Positions 50,145 to 59,534 of a stretch of 64,000 nt of DNA are shown one piece after another. The stretch comes from Pseudomonas sp. (GTDB taxonomy: Bacteria; Pseudomonadota; Gammaproteobacteria; Pseudomonadales; Pseudomonadaceae). Both the position numbers and the translations under genes were made by a program. The first letter of the stretch is position 1. Each line of letters begins with the position of its first letter. The stretch lies in contig NZ_JAUXXP010000080.1 in NCBI RefSeq assembly GCF_030684895.1, forward strand, positions 1-64,000, written 5' to 3'. Under the pieces are notes generated by a model. It made no database searches, was not told where the DNA came from, and saw only the letters and a program-made list of their open reading frames with translations.

Positions 50145-50944
50145 AGTCTCTCGATCCAGTCGTAGCGGATGGCAACAGTCACGTCGCAGGGTTCGGCAAT
50201 CACCGCCGCGCGCTTTTCGGCGCTGGCGCGCCAGCCGTGTGGGGTCATGGCCAGCAGGTCGGCGCGGGCCTCGCTGCTTTGCAGGTGCAGATTAAAGGTC
50301 AGGGTTTCGCTGTGGGCCAGGCGCATGCCGTCGGGGATCAGCTCCAGGTGCTTCTGATCATCGTAGTCGCGCACTTCGTCATACAGCTTCTGCCGCAGTT
50401 CCATCAGATGTTCGCGGGTCGGGCCCATGCGCAGCAGGCCGCCACCGGGGGCGAGCAGGCGTTTGGCCTCTTGCCAGTCGAGCGGGCTGAAGACGCTGGC
50501 CAGCAGTTGGCAGCTGGCATCACTCAGTGGCACGCGGGCCATGCTTGCCACCAGCCAGTTGAGCTGGGGCGCACGCTTGCAGCCGCGTTTGATCGCTTCG
50601 CGGGAGATGTCCAGGGCGTAGCCGTCGGCTTGTGGCAGGGCGTCGGCGATCTGCGTGGTGTAGTAACCCTCGCCGCATCCGATATCCAGCCAGCGCGCGG
50701 GCTTATAACCGGCGGCCAGTTCGGCCAGGCGCTTGGCCAGCGGCGCGTAATGACCGCCGTCGAGAAAGCGCCGCCGCGCCTCGACCATGGCGGCGTTGTC
50801 GCCGGGGTCGCGGCTGTTCTTGTGCTGCACCGGCAGCAGGTTCAGGTAACCCTGGCGCGCGCGGTCAAAGCGGTGGTTGGCCGGACAGGCCACGCCGTTG
50901 TCGAGCGTTTGCAGCGCCGCTTGGCAGATGGGGCAGATCAGCAT
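50141..50944 (-). CDS. rlmA: 23S rRNA (guanine-N1)-methyltransferase RlmA
   Basis: The 267-residue enzyme methylates G745 of 23S rRNA in E. coli. It has an N-terminal zinc-ribbon (CPICQAAL ... [20 protein letters not shown], ligands three Cys and one His) and a Rossmann methyltransferase with [12 protein letters not shown] and the motif [18 protein letters not shown]. It overlaps dapE upstream by seven bases and the hypothetical gene downstream by four. Confidence 0.93.
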   Translation of the reverse strand: MLICPICQAALQTLDNGVACPANHRFDRARQGYLNLLPVQHKNSRDPGDNAAMVEARRRFLDGGHYAPLAKRLAELAAGYKPARWLDIGCGEGYYTTQIADALPQADGYALDISREAIKRGCKRAPQLNWLVASMARVPLSDASCQLLASVFSPLDWQEAKRLLAPGGGLLRMGPTREHLMELRQKLYDEVRDYDDQKHLELIPDGMRLAHSETLTFNLHLQSSEARADLLAMTPHGWRASAEKRAAVIAEPCDVTVAIRYDWIERL

Positions 50945-52095
50945 GCGAGCAGATTGACCAAGGTTTGATAGTAAATCTCGGTCAGCACATCCAGATCACT
51001 GGCCAGTACGCGTTCGTCGACCTGGTGGATGGTGGCGTTGACCGGGCCGAGTTCGACCACCTGGGTGCCGAGGGTGGCGATAAAGCGCCCGTCGGAGGTG
51101 CCGCCGCTGGTCGACGGGCGGGTGTCGCGGCCGGTGACTGCCTTGATGCTGGCCGCTACGGCGTCGAGCAGTGCGCCCGGTTCGGTGAGAAATGGTAGGC
51201 CGGAAAGCGCCCAATCCAGGTGATAGTCCAGGCCGTGTTTGGCAAGGATTGCCTCGACGCGCTGCTGCAGGCCTTCAACCGTCGATTCGGTGGAGAAGCG
51301 GAAGTTGAACACCGCCGTCAGCTCGCCAGGGATCACGTTGGTCGCGCCGGTGCCGGCATTCAGGTTGGAAATCTGGAAGCTGGTCGGCGGGAAGAACGCG
51401 TTGCCGTCGTCCCAATGCTCGGCAGCCAGTTCGGCCAGGGCCGGCGCGGCCAGGTGAATCGGGTTACGGGCCAGGTGCGGGTAGGCCACGTGGCCTTGCT
51501 TGCCGCGTACGCTGAGGGTGCAGCCAAGCGAGCCACGGCGGCCGTTCTTCACCACGTCGCCAACCAGGGTGGTGCTCGATGGCTCGCCAACGATGCACCA
51601 GTCCAGGCGCTCGTTGCGTGCGCGCAGGCGCTCGACCACGGCCTTGGTGCCGTTGTGCGCCGGGCCTTCTTCGTCGCTGGTGATCAGGAAGGCGATACGG
51701 CCTTTGTGATCCGGGTATTCGGCAACAAAGCGTTCAACGGCGATGATCATCGACGCCAGGCTGCCTTTCATGTCCGCCGCGCCACGGCCGCAGAGCATGC
51801 CGTCTTCGTCGATCAGGGCATTGAATGGCTGATGCTGCCAGTTCTGTACCGGGCCGGTGGGCACCACGTCGGTGTGTCCGGCAAAGCACAGTACGGGGCC
51901 GTCGTCCTTGCCGTGGCTGGCCCAGAAGTTGTCCACTTCCTCGATCCGCATCGGCTCGATGGTGAAACCGCAGGCGGCAAGGCGGCGCGTCATCTGTTCC
52001 TGGCAGCCTTCATCAAGCGGCGTGACGGATGGGCGACGAATCAGCTCGCAGGCAAGCTCCAGCGTCGGGGAGAGGGGCATGGCGTTGGCGGTCAT
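50938..52095 (-). CDS. dapE: Succinyl-diaminopimelate desuccinylase
   Basis: The 385-residue M20-family zinc hydrolase converts N-succinyl-LL-diaminopimelate to LL-DAP and succinate in lysine and cell-wall synthesis. Zinc and catalytic motifs are visible: [38 protein letters not shown] and the C-terminal [13 protein letters not shown]. Dimerisation domain [14 protein letters not shown] is present. GGAG lies five bases before the ATG. The distant dapD and dapC genes of the window belong to the same pathway. Confidence 0.96.
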   Translation of the reverse strand: MTANAMPLSPTLELACELIRRPSVTPLDEGCQEQMTRRLAACGFTIEPMRIEEVDNFWASHGKDDGPVLCFAGHTDVVPTGPVQNWQHQPFNALIDEDGMLCGRGAADMKGSLASMIIAVERFVAEYPDHKGRIAFLITSDEEGPAHNGTKAVVERLRARNERLDWCIVGEPSSTTLVGDVVKNGRRGSLGCTLSVRGKQGHVAYPHLARNPIHLAAPALAELAAEHWDDGNAFFPPTSFQISNLNAGTGATNVIPGELTAVFNFRFSTESTVEGLQQRVEAILAKHGLDYHLDWALSGLPFLTEPGALLDAVAASIKAVTGRDTRPSTSGGTSDGRFIATLGTQVVELGPVNATIHQVDERVLASDLDVLTEIYYQTLVNLLAC

Positions 52096-52188
52096 TGCGG
52101 CTCCAAGGCGGCATCAAGCGGAAAGGCCGCCATCTTAAAGCAAAACGGCGGCCATTGGCCGCCGTCTGGCATTCAAGCTCGCTTGTAC

Positions 52189-54783
52189 TCAGCTGGCCGC
52201 GGCGGTTTCCTGCGGGCTTGCCTGAGGCGCTGGCAACGATGACAGCAGGGCCATGATCAGCGCCGCCAGGTAGGGCAACGATTGCACCAGGAGCATGGCC
52301 ACCCAGAACTTCACGTCGGCGCTGGGCAAGCCCTGGACGATGCTGATGCCGATGGCTGAACCCCACAGCAGCAGCATGATAAAGACTTCTTCACGGGCCT
52401 CGGCCAGAGCCACCATGATGCCATGGTTGCTGGCCATCTTCGGTGTGCGGAAGAACGGGATGGTCTTGGTGAACGTGCCGTAGAGCACCGCTTTGGCAAT
52501 GGTGTGCGACAGCGCCAGGCCGGCGATGGCTGCCTGGAACGAGCGCACCAGGTCAACACCCATGGCCTTGCGGTACAGGAACAGGATCTTACCGAGCTTG
52601 AAGAAGAACAGCGCCAGTGGCGGGATGGCGAAGATCATCAGCGGCGGGTCGACCCGCTGCGGCACGATGATCATCGCCGCCGACCAGAGCAGCGCACCGA
52701 CGGTGAAGAAGATATTCAGGCCGTCGGCGATCCATGGCAGCCAGCCGGCGACAAAGTGGTAGCGCTGGCCGGTTTTCAGTTCGGAGCTCTTGCCGAGGAA
52801 CAGGCTGCGGGCGTGGCCCTTCATGATCTGAATGGCGCCGTAGGCCCAGCGGAAGCGCTGCTTCTTATAGTCGATAAAGGTGTCCGGCATCAGCCCCTGA
52901 CCAAAGCTCTGGTTGGCATAGGCGGCGGAGTAGCCTTTCTCGAACACGCGCAGGCCCAACTCGGCGTCTTCACAGATGGTCCAGTCGGCCCACTTCAGTT
53001 CGTCCATCACCGTGCGGCGGATCATGGTCATGGTGCCGTGCTGGATGATCGCATTGCGGTCGTTGCGGGTGACCATACCGATATGGAAGAAGCCTTTGTA
53101 TTCGGCGTAGCAGAGCTTCTTGAAGATATTTTCGTTACCGTCGCGGTAATCCTGCGGCGACTGCACCACGGCGATCTGCGGGTCACTGAAGTGCGGCACC
53201 ATGTACTTGAGCCAGTTCTTGTCGACGCAGTAATCGGCGTCGATCACCGCCACCACTTCGGCATCCGGTGCGGTGTGCGGCAGGATGTAGTTCAGCGCGC
53301 CGCCCTTGAAGCCGGCAATCGGTGCGACGTGGAAGAAACGAAAGCGCGGGCCCAGCACTTTGCAATAGGCCTCTACCGGCTCCCATACGGCCGGGTCTTT
53401 GGTGTTGTTGTCGATGATGATGACTTCGTAATCCGGGTAATCCAGTGCGGCCAGAGCGTCGAGGGTCTGTTTGACCATCTCCGGCGGCTCGTTGTAGCAG
53501 GGCACGTGGACCGACACCTTGGGCCGGTAGGCGCTGTCGGCTAGCACCGGCTGGAACGGTCGGCGGCGCGCGCGGGTCCAGGCGGTTTCGGCCAGCTCAT
53601 GGGCTTCGGTGAGCAGCACGATAAACACGCCGAAGGCACCGATACCCAGCAGCAGGCCGACCAGGGTGCTGAACCAGGTGCTGTATTGCTGGCTGTAGTC
53701 GTAGCCGATCCACACCAGGGCCGAGCCGCCGGCGAAGGCGACGATGGTCAGGAAGGTGCGTCCGCGCTGGCGCAGGGCGCTGCCGTCGATCAGCATCAGC
53801 GCCAGGCTGAGCAGGGCCAGCACCACCGAGGCGATGGCCAGCAAGCGCCACTGCGGAATCGCTACCACCGGCCCTTCGAAGGCGAACTTGGCCTGGCGAT
53901 CAAGGTTGTATACGCCCCAGTAGGCGCCTACCGAGCCTTCGTCGCTGGCCTTCCACGGCTGGTCGAAGGCTTCGATAACGAAGTAGTTGTAACCCTTGGC
54001 GTTCAGCGCATTGACCAACGTGCGCAGGTAGATCGCCTGGTCCGCCTGGGAGGCATCGGCGCCGCCGCGCATGCGGCCGTTGCTCGGCCAGCCAACCTCG
54101 GAGAGCAGCAGGGGTTTTTTCGGGAAGAGCTTTTTCAGGTCTTTGGCGCGTTCGAGGACGAAGTCGGTGGCGTCTTCCATCGGCACGAACTCCCAGTAGG
54201 GCAGTACGTGGGCGGCGACCAGGTCGGTGTGCTCGGCCAGTTCCGGGTATTCCTGCCAGATGTGCCACTGCTCGGAGGTGGTCACCGGCACCTTGACCGC
54301 CGCGCGCACGCGGTCGATATAGGCAATCAGGCCCTCTGCGGTAACCTCTTTGCGAAACAGGGCTTCGTTGCCGACCACCACGCGCACCACGCTGCGGGAG
54401 TTATTGGCAATTTCGATGGCTTTGGTGATTTCCCGTTCGTTGCGTTCCAGGTCCGGGCTGATCCAGATACCCAGGGTCACGCGCAGGCCGAACTCTTCGG
54501 CCAGCAGGGGAATGTTGCCCAGCGGGCCGTCTACTGAGTAAGTGCGGATGTTGTCGGTCTGGGTACTCAGCAATTCCAGGTCGGCACGCATCTGCTCATC
54601 GCTGGGGTAGCTGCCCTGCTGCGGATTCTGCCCGGCGCGGAAGGGCGAGAAGGAATAGCCGGAAATCTGTTCGGGCCAGTCAGGCGCGGTGATTGGGCGG
54701 TTGTACAGCGCCCAGATACCAGTAAACAGGGCGGCAATCGCCAGGAACATGACCAGGTTCAGTCCAAACTTACGCGAAGGCAT
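52189..54783 (-). CDS. ndvB: Hybrid GH17-GT2 membrane beta-glucan synthase (NdvB-like)
   Basis: The 864-residue inner-membrane protein joins a glycoside-hydrolase-17 domain to a processive family-2 glycosyltransferase. After helix 1 (about residues 7-27) the GH17 domain runs to about 300 with candidate catalytic Glu in VVVGNEALF and LLSEVGWPS. Several helices follow, then the GT2 domain with IIDNNTKDP, VIDADYC (DxD), TICEDAELGLRV and KKQRFRWAYG (QxxRW), then further helices. It matches the NdvB/PA1163 protein that makes periplasmic cyclic beta-1,3-glucans linked to biofilm tolerance, and dapE is adjacent as in P. aeruginosa. The ATG at 54783 is chosen over the frame start at 54882. Confidence 0.88.
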   Translation of the reverse strand: MPSRKFGLNLVMFLAIAALFTGIWALYNRPITAPDWPEQISGYSFSPFRAGQNPQQGSYPSDEQMRADLELLSTQTDNIRTYSVDGPLGNIPLLAEEFGLRVTLGIWISPDLERNEREITKAIEIANNSRSVVRVVVGNEALFRKEVTAEGLIAYIDRVRAAVKVPVTTSEQWHIWQEYPELAEHTDLVAAHVLPYWEFVPMEDATDFVLERAKDLKKLFPKKPLLLSEVGWPSNGRMRGGADASQADQAIYLRTLVNALNAKGYNYFVIEAFDQPWKASDEGSVGAYWGVYNLDRQAKFAFEGPVVAIPQWRLLAIASVVLALLSLALMLIDGSALRQRGRTFLTIVAFAGGSALVWIGYDYSQQYSTWFSTLVGLLLGIGAFGVFIVLLTEAHELAETAWTRARRRPFQPVLADSAYRPKVSVHVPCYNEPPEMVKQTLDALAALDYPDYEVIIIDNNTKDPAVWEPVEAYCKVLGPRFRFFHVAPIAGFKGGALNYILPHTAPDAEVVAVIDADYCVDKNWLKYMVPHFSDPQIAVVQSPQDYRDGNENIFKKLCYAEYKGFFHIGMVTRNDRNAIIQHGTMTMIRRTVMDELKWADWTICEDAELGLRVFEKGYSAAYANQSFGQGLMPDTFIDYKKQRFRWAYGAIQIMKGHARSLFLGKSSELKTGQRYHFVAGWLPWIADGLNIFFTVGALLWSAAMIIVPQRVDPPLMIFAIPPLALFFFKLGKILFLYRKAMGVDLVRSFQAAIAGLALSHTIAKAVLYGTFTKTIPFFRTPKMASNHGIMVALAEAREEVFIMLLLWGSAIGISIVQGLPSADVKFWVAMLLVQSLPYLAALIMALLSSLPAPQASPQETAAAS

Positions 54784-54913
54784 AGTGTGCAGGTCCAGCG
54801 AAGGGGCAATAAAAAGCGACGGACGTCGGGTGGCGCATGCTACGCCGCAGCCATTGGGCTGTATAGCGGTGCGCAGCGGCATACTGATAGAACGCTGAAG
54901 GGGGTTGATGGTT

Positions 54914-54930
54914 CATATGATGGCCATATG
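54914..54930. promoter_or_regulatory. Palindrome in the ndvB-tcdA divergent region
   Basis: CATATG is repeated in inverted symmetry with ATGGC between the two copies. It could be an operator. No regulator is assigned. Confidence 0.3.
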
Positions 54931-54974
54931 CTACGGCTGTTCATCGGTTCAGGCGGTCTAGACCAAGACAGTGC

Positions 54975-55003
54975 TTGGGTGCACCCCGTCGGCTACCTAT
55001 AAT
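54975..55003 (+). promoter_or_regulatory. Sigma-70 promoter of tcdA
   Basis: TTGGGT (54975-54980) and a perfect TATAAT (54998-55003) are separated by 17 bases. Transcription would begin near 55010, 25 bases before the tcdA start. Confidence 0.65.
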
Positions 55004-55034
55004 GCGCGCCGGTTGTGGCTTGCGAGAGAGAAGA

Positions 55035-55850
55035 ATGCCTGTGGATGAACAACGCTTTGCCGGGATCGCCCGTCTGTATGGCCGCCAGGGCGCCGAACGG
55101 CTGGCGGCTGCGCATGTGGCGGTGGTCGGGATTGGCGGTGTGGGCTCCTGGGCGGCGGAAGCGTTGGCGCGTTCTGGAGTGGGCGAAATCTCGCTGTTTG
55201 ATCTGGATGATGTCTGCGTCAGCAACACTAACCGCCAGCTGCATGCCCTCGACAGCACGGTTGGTCAGCCCAAGGTCGAGGTGATGGCGGCGCGTATTCG
55301 CGGTATCAATCCAGCTTGCGTGGTGCATGCGGTGGCGGATTTTGTGACCCGCGAGACCATGGCTGAGTACATCACCGAGCACCTGGATGCGGTGATCGAT
55401 TGCATCGACAGCGTCAACGCCAAAGCGGCGCTGATTTCCTGGTGCAAGCGGCGCAAGATCCAGGTGATTACCACCGGCGGCGCGGGCGGGCAGATCGATC
55501 CGACGCAGATCCAGGTCGGCGACCTGAACAAGACCTGGAATGATCCGCTGGCCTCCAAGGTGCGTTCCACCCTGCGCCGCGACTACGGTTTCTCGCGCAC
55601 GCCAGGGCGCAACTACAGCGTGCCGTGCGTCTACTCCAGCGAGCAGCTGCGCTATCCCAAGCCTGATGGCACGGTGTGTCAGTACAAGGCTTTTGTCGGC
55701 GAGGGGGTCAAACTCGACTGCGCCGGCGGTTTTGGCGCCGTAATGATGGTGACCGCCACCTTCGGCATGGTGGCTGCTGCGCGTATCGTCGATAAATTAG
55801 TCGCTGGTACGCGGCGACCGGCGCAGCGACCGCGCTCGCCTGATGCATAG
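55035..55850 (+). CDS. tcdA: tRNA threonylcarbamoyladenosine dehydratase
   Basis: The 271-residue E1-like (ThiF/MoeB fold) ATP-dependent enzyme cyclises t6A37 of tRNA to ct6A. The nucleotide-binding VAVVGIGGVGSWAAEALARSGVGEISLFDLDDVCVSNTNRQ and central DCIDSVNAKAALISWC are present. In E. coli it works with the CsdA/CsdE sulfur system, which lies just downstream here. GAGAGAG precedes the ATG at 55035; the frame is open from 54975. Confidence 0.94.
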   Translation: MPVDEQRFAGIARLYGRQGAERLAAAHVAVVGIGGVGSWAAEALARSGVGEISLFDLDDVCVSNTNRQLHALDSTVGQPKVEVMAARIRGINPACVVHAVADFVTRETMAEYITEHLDAVIDCIDSVNAKAALISWCKRRKIQVITTGGAGGQIDPTQIQVGDLNKTWNDPLASKVRSTLRRDYGFSRTPGRNYSVPCVYSSEQLRYPKPDGTVCQYKAFVGEGVKLDCAGGFGAVMMVTATFGMVAAARIVDKLVAGTRRPAQRPRSPDA

Positions 55851-55938
55851 CCGCGCGTGTTGACTAATCTGTAAAAACGACCGGTTAAGGTCGCTGTTCA
55901 GCAGGGATATGCTGTTTTTCGTTTTATTGAGGTGTGCT

Positions 55939-56745
55939 GTGTTGTCCCTGCTGCGTCATGTGTTATGTCATTTCCCGCGATCTGCGCTGCTGTTTGCAGC
56001 GCTTTCCGCTTGCCTGAGTGCCCATGCCAACCCGCTTGTGCGGATTGGTACCGGCGACTGGGTGCCCTATGTCGACCAGCACCGCGAGGATGGTGGCGCC
56101 CTGTCGCGGCTGGTGCGCGATATCTTCACGGCAGCCGGTTATCAGGTTGAATTCGTCTACTACCCCTGGGACCGTAACCTGCTGATGCTCGAGCAGGGTG
56201 GCCTGGATGCGGTAATGCCGTACATCTGCAACAGTGCCCGTCAGCGCGTCAGTACCTGCAGCGATGCGGTAGTGAAGGGCGAAGTGGTGCTGTTCCAGCG
56301 TAAGGACCGAGTACTTGACTGGCAGCATGTGGAAGACCTCAAGGCGTTTAGCATCGCCACCACCCTGGGCTACTCCTATGGTCCGCAGTTCGATGCGGCG
56401 GTGCAGGGCGGGCAGTTGCAGGTGCAGCAAAGCGGCAAGGAAGACACCGGCTTTCGCCTGCTGGAGCTGGGGCGCGTGGATTTTCATCCGCAGGACCGGG
56501 CGGTGGGCTACGCCATGCTGCGGCGTATATTTGCCCCCGAAGCGCGGGCTGCAATCACCCATCACCCACGGCTGTTGAACGCTGAGCCGCTGCACCTGCT
56601 GTTTCGCAAAGGCGATGCCCAGGTCGATCAGCTGCGTAAGGTATTCAATGCCGGTTTGCGCCGTCTGGCGCAGAGCGGTGAGCTGGAGCGTCTGCAGCAG
56701 GCCTTGTACTCCGGCAATGCCGATCAGTGGCGCGCTGCGCCCTGA
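55939..56745 (+). CDS. Orphan periplasmic solute-binding protein (family 3-like)
   Basis: The protein of about 268 residues has a signal peptide ending SACLSAHA and opens VRIGTGDWVPYVDQHREDGGALSRLVRDIF. It has VEFVYYPWDRNLLMLEQGGLDAVM, paralleling the other orphan binding proteins. The GTG at 55939 has a GAGG box; an in-frame ATG at 55909 is the alternative. No ABC partners are present. Its 3' end overlaps convergent csdE by 22 bases. It separates tcdA from the csdE-csdA pair. Confidence 0.75.
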   Translation: MLSLLRHVLCHFPRSALLFAALSACLSAHANPLVRIGTGDWVPYVDQHREDGGALSRLVRDIFTAAGYQVEFVYYPWDRNLLMLEQGGLDAVMPYICNSARQRVSTCSDAVVKGEVVLFQRKDRVLDWQHVEDLKAFSIATTLGYSYGPQFDAAVQGGQLQVQQSGKEDTGFRLLELGRVDFHPQDRAVGYAMLRRIFAPEARAAITHHPRLLNAEPLHLLFRKGDAQVDQLRKVFNAGLRRLAQSGELERLQQALYSGNADQWRAAP

Positions 56746-57155
56746 TCGTCGGCATTCAGCAATTGCTGCATTCGCGTCAGCACGGCCTGCAGGCCATTGC
56801 TGCGTGAGGGCGACAGGTGGCGGGCCAGGCCGAGCTGGGTAAACCAGTCCGGCAGATCCAGCTGCGTCAGTTCGCTCTGTGCCAGGCCATTGACCCGTGC
56901 CAGCAGCAGCGCAAGCAGACCCCGCAATAATCGAGCATCGCTGCTGGCGCGAAACTGCCAGTGCGCGCCGTCGGGCTCGGCCAGCAGCCACACCTGACTC
57001 TCACAGCCTTGCACCCGGTTGGCTTCACAGCGTTCTGCGTCGTTGAGCGGGGCAAGCTGGTCGCCCCACTGTATCAGCAGGCGTGCGCGCTGTTCCCAAC
57101 CGGGGCAGGCGCTAAAGGCTTGCAGCGCCGTCTGGGCGCTGGCGGGCAGGCTCAC
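56724..57155 (-). CDS. csdE: Sulfur acceptor protein CsdE (SufE family)
   Basis: The 143-residue protein accepts persulfide sulfur from CsdA. The SufE fold is recognisable from WEQRARLLIQWGDQLAPL and the catalytic cysteine in RVQGCESQVWL, and the C-terminal LSPSRSNGLQAVL is typical. It overlaps csdA by four bases. The two proteins likely serve tRNA or iron-sulfur needs together with TcdA. Confidence 0.92.
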   Translation of the reverse strand: MSLPASAQTALQAFSACPGWEQRARLLIQWGDQLAPLNDAERCEANRVQGCESQVWLLAEPDGAHWQFRASSDARLLRGLLALLLARVNGLAQSELTQLDLPDWFTQLGLARHLSPSRSNGLQAVLTRMQQLLNADDQGAARH

Positions 57156-58357
57156 TGCAACAGCTCCAGGGCCTGATCCAGGGCGCTGAAGAAACGCTGC
57201 AGATCGCTGCCATCGTTATACAGCCCCAGGGATACGCGAATCGCCCCGCTCAGGCCAAGGCCCTGCAGCAGCGGCATGGCGCAGTGATGGCCGGCGCGCA
57301 CGGCAATCCCTTGCTCGGTCAGCAGGTGAGCGAGGTCGGCGTTGTGCACGCCGTCGACCACAAAGCTGGCCAAGGCGACAGTCGGTGTGCCGAGCAGGCT
57401 CAGGCCTTGGCGCTGCTGCAGCCCAGTGATCAGCTGGCTATGCAGGGCAGCTTCATGGGCGCTGACGGCATTGGCGTCGAGGTTGCTCAGGTAATCCAGA
57501 CTGGCGCCTAAGGCGATCACTGAGGCAATTGGCGGCGTACCGGCCTCAAAGCCCAGTGGCGCAGGGCGAAAGCTGGCGTTGTAGTAGTCGGTGTGCAGCA
57601 GCATCTCGCCGCCAAACTGCCAATGCGCCAGCTGTTCCAGGGCCTGCGGGCGGCCATAAAGCAGGCCGACACCGTCCGGGCCATAGAGCTTGTGACTGGA
57701 GCAGATATAGAAATCGCAGCCCAGTGCTTGCACGTCCTGACGGCCATGTACCACGCCTTGGGTGCCATCGATTACAGTCAGCGCGCCTTGCGCTTGTGCC
57801 AGGGCCAGCAATGGCTGCAGCGGCTGCCAGCAGCCGAGCACATTCGATAGCTGGCTGACCGCCAACAAACGGGTGCGCGAGCCGATCAGCTGCGCAGCTT
57901 GGGCTAGATCGATCAGGCCCTGGGCATCCAGCGGCAGCACCACCAGCTTGAGCTGTCGACGCAGCGCCAGTTGCTGCCAGGGCAACAGGTTGGCGTGGTG
58001 TTCCAGTGCGCTGATAACGATCTCATCGCCTGGCTGAAATTGCTGTTCCAGGCCATAAGCCAGCAGGTTGAACGCCTCGGTGGCGCTACGGGTAAAGATG
58101 ATCTGCTGTGCGTCGGCTGCGTTGAGCCAGCGTGCAGCCTTTTCCCGCGTGGCTTCAAAGGCACGGGTGGCGCGTTCGCCCGGCAGATGTTGGGCGCGAT
58201 GCACATTGGCTGCGCCGCCGGCGTAGTAGCCGAGCAGGGCATCGAGCATGGCCTGGGGTTTTTGCGCGGTGGCGGCGCTGTCCAGATAGGTCTGGCCTTC
58301 GGCCGCAAGGGCCGAGATGCCGGGGAAGTCGGTGCGCCAGGGGGATGTCTGCGACAT
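57152..58357 (-). CDS. csdA: Cysteine desulfurase CsdA (SufS family)
   Basis: The 401-residue PLP enzyme removes sulfur from cysteine. It begins MSQTSPWRTDFPGIS and has YLDSAATAQKPQAML, VHRAQHLPGERATRAFEATRE, the PLP lysine in CSSHKLYGPDGVG and the catalytic cysteine in VRAGHHCAMPLL. It precedes csdE with a four-base overlap. Upstream lies a perfect REP palindrome and then dapD. Confidence 0.94.
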   Translation of the reverse strand: MSQTSPWRTDFPGISALAAEGQTYLDSAATAQKPQAMLDALLGYYAGGAANVHRAQHLPGERATRAFEATREKAARWLNAADAQQIIFTRSATEAFNLLAYGLEQQFQPGDEIVISALEHHANLLPWQQLALRRQLKLVVLPLDAQGLIDLAQAAQLIGSRTRLLAVSQLSNVLGCWQPLQPLLALAQAQGALTVIDGTQGVVHGRQDVQALGCDFYICSSHKLYGPDGVGLLYGRPQALEQLAHWQFGGEMLLHTDYYNASFRPAPLGFEAGTPPIASVIALGASLDYLSNLDANAVSAHEAALHSQLITGLQQRQGLSLLGTPTVALASFVVDGVHNADLAHLLTEQGIAVRAGHHCAMPLLQGLGLSGAIRVSLGLYNDGSDLQRFFSALDQALELLQ

Positions 58358-58390
58358 GGAAGCCTCAAGGCTGCAGGGTGTTCTGAGCAT

Positions 58391-58446
58391 TGTGGGAGGG
58401 GCTTTAGCCGCGACTATTTTCAGTCGCGGCTAAAGCCCCTCCCACA
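58391..58446. repeat. Perfect REP palindrome between csdA and dapD
   Basis: Two 25-base arms (58391-58415 and 58422-58446) are exact inverted complements around the loop ATTTTC. They contain GTGGGAGGGGCTTTAGCCGCG, a typical Pseudomonas REP core mobilised by RAYT transposases. It may also separate the dapD and csdA transcripts. Confidence 0.9.
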
Positions 58447-58460
58447 GGCGTTGCGCGCAA

Positions 58461-59495
58461 TCAGTTATGGGCGTGCAGGGCTTCGTTCAACTCAATGGCC
58501 GACTTGTGGGTCTTGCACTCCACGGCGCCGGTTTGCGAGTTACGACGGAATAGCAGGTCCGGCTGGCCGGCCAGGTCGCGGGCCTTGAGCACCTTGACCA
58601 ATTTGTTATCGGCATCGAGCAGCGCCACCTTGGTGCCGGCAGTGATGTACAGGCCGGACTCCACCGTATTGCGGTCGCCCAACGGAATGCCGATGCCGGC
58701 GTTGGCGCCGATCAGGCAGCCTTCGCCAACCGAAATGACGATATTGCCGCCACCGGACAGGGTACCCATGGTCGAGCAGCCGCCGCCCAGGTCCGAGCCC
58801 TTGCCGACGAATACGCCCGCAGACACGCGGCCTTCGATCATGCCGGGGCCTGCGGTGCCGGCGTTGAAGTTGACGAAGCCTTCGTGCATCACGGTGGTGC
58901 CTTCGCCCACGTAGGCGCCCAGGCGGATACGCGCGCTGTCAGCGATACGCACGCCAGCCGGCACTACGTAGTCGGTCATTTTCGGGAACTTGTCCACCGA
59001 GAAGACTTCCAGCAGGTCGCCTTTCAGGCGCGCTTCCAGCTGACGCTCAGCCAGTTCGCCGAGGTCGACTGCGCCCTGGCTGGTCCAGGCCACGTTCGGC
59101 AGCAGTGGGAAGATACCGGTGAGGTTCAGGCCGTGTGGCTTGACCAGACGGTGCGACAGCAGGTGCAGCTTGAGGTAGGCCTCAGGCGTGCTGGTCAGCG
59201 CGGCGTCTTCGGCGAGCAGGGTGACCACCAGCGGCTTCTGGCTTTCGGCCAGGCGGGTTAGCAGGGCGGATTGCCCAGCATCGACATTTTTCAGCGCTTC
59301 GGCCAGATCGCCGGCCTGGCTGTTGTTGATGGCGATGGCCTGGTTGCCGCCCTGGTAGGCGAGTTTTTCCACGACCTTGGCGACCAGCTCGCTGCTTGGG
59401 TTGAGCAACGGTTGGGCGTAGAAGACTTCCAGCCAGGAGCCCTGACGGTTTTGGGTGCCAACGCCGAAAGCCAGGCTGAAGAGGGTTGTGCTCAT
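58461..59495 (-). CDS. dapD: Tetrahydrodipicolinate N-succinyltransferase
   Basis: The 344-residue hexapeptide-repeat (left-handed beta-helix) enzyme succinylates tetrahydrodipicolinate in DAP/lysine synthesis. The repeat region (about residues 180-290) contains DSARIRLGAYVGEGTTVMHEGFVNFNAGTAG and GAGGIGIPLGDRNTVESG-like units. The long N-terminal domain is the DapD form of pseudomonads and actinobacteria rather than the shorter E. coli form (274). AAGGA precedes the ATG. It follows the ArsC-like gene. Confidence 0.95.
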   Translation of the reverse strand: MSTTLFSLAFGVGTQNRQGSWLEVFYAQPLLNPSSELVAKVVEKLAYQGGNQAIAINNSQAGDLAEALKNVDAGQSALLTRLAESQKPLVVTLLAEDAALTSTPEAYLKLHLLSHRLVKPHGLNLTGIFPLLPNVAWTSQGAVDLGELAERQLEARLKGDLLEVFSVDKFPKMTDYVVPAGVRIADSARIRLGAYVGEGTTVMHEGFVNFNAGTAGPGMIEGRVSAGVFVGKGSDLGGGCSTMGTLSGGGNIVISVGEGCLIGANAGIGIPLGDRNTVESGLYITAGTKVALLDADNKLVKVLKARDLAGQPDLLFRRNSQTGAVECKTHKSAIELNEALHAHN

Positions 59496-59534
59496 GCTGT
59501 TTTCCTTACCGCAAATTCGTGTGGGCCGACGGGT

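Noticed and set aside
52423..53544. A 373-codon plus-strand open frame inside ndvB
   Set aside because: It lies fully opposite the GT2 domain and has biased His/Gly/Val composition typical of antisense frames.
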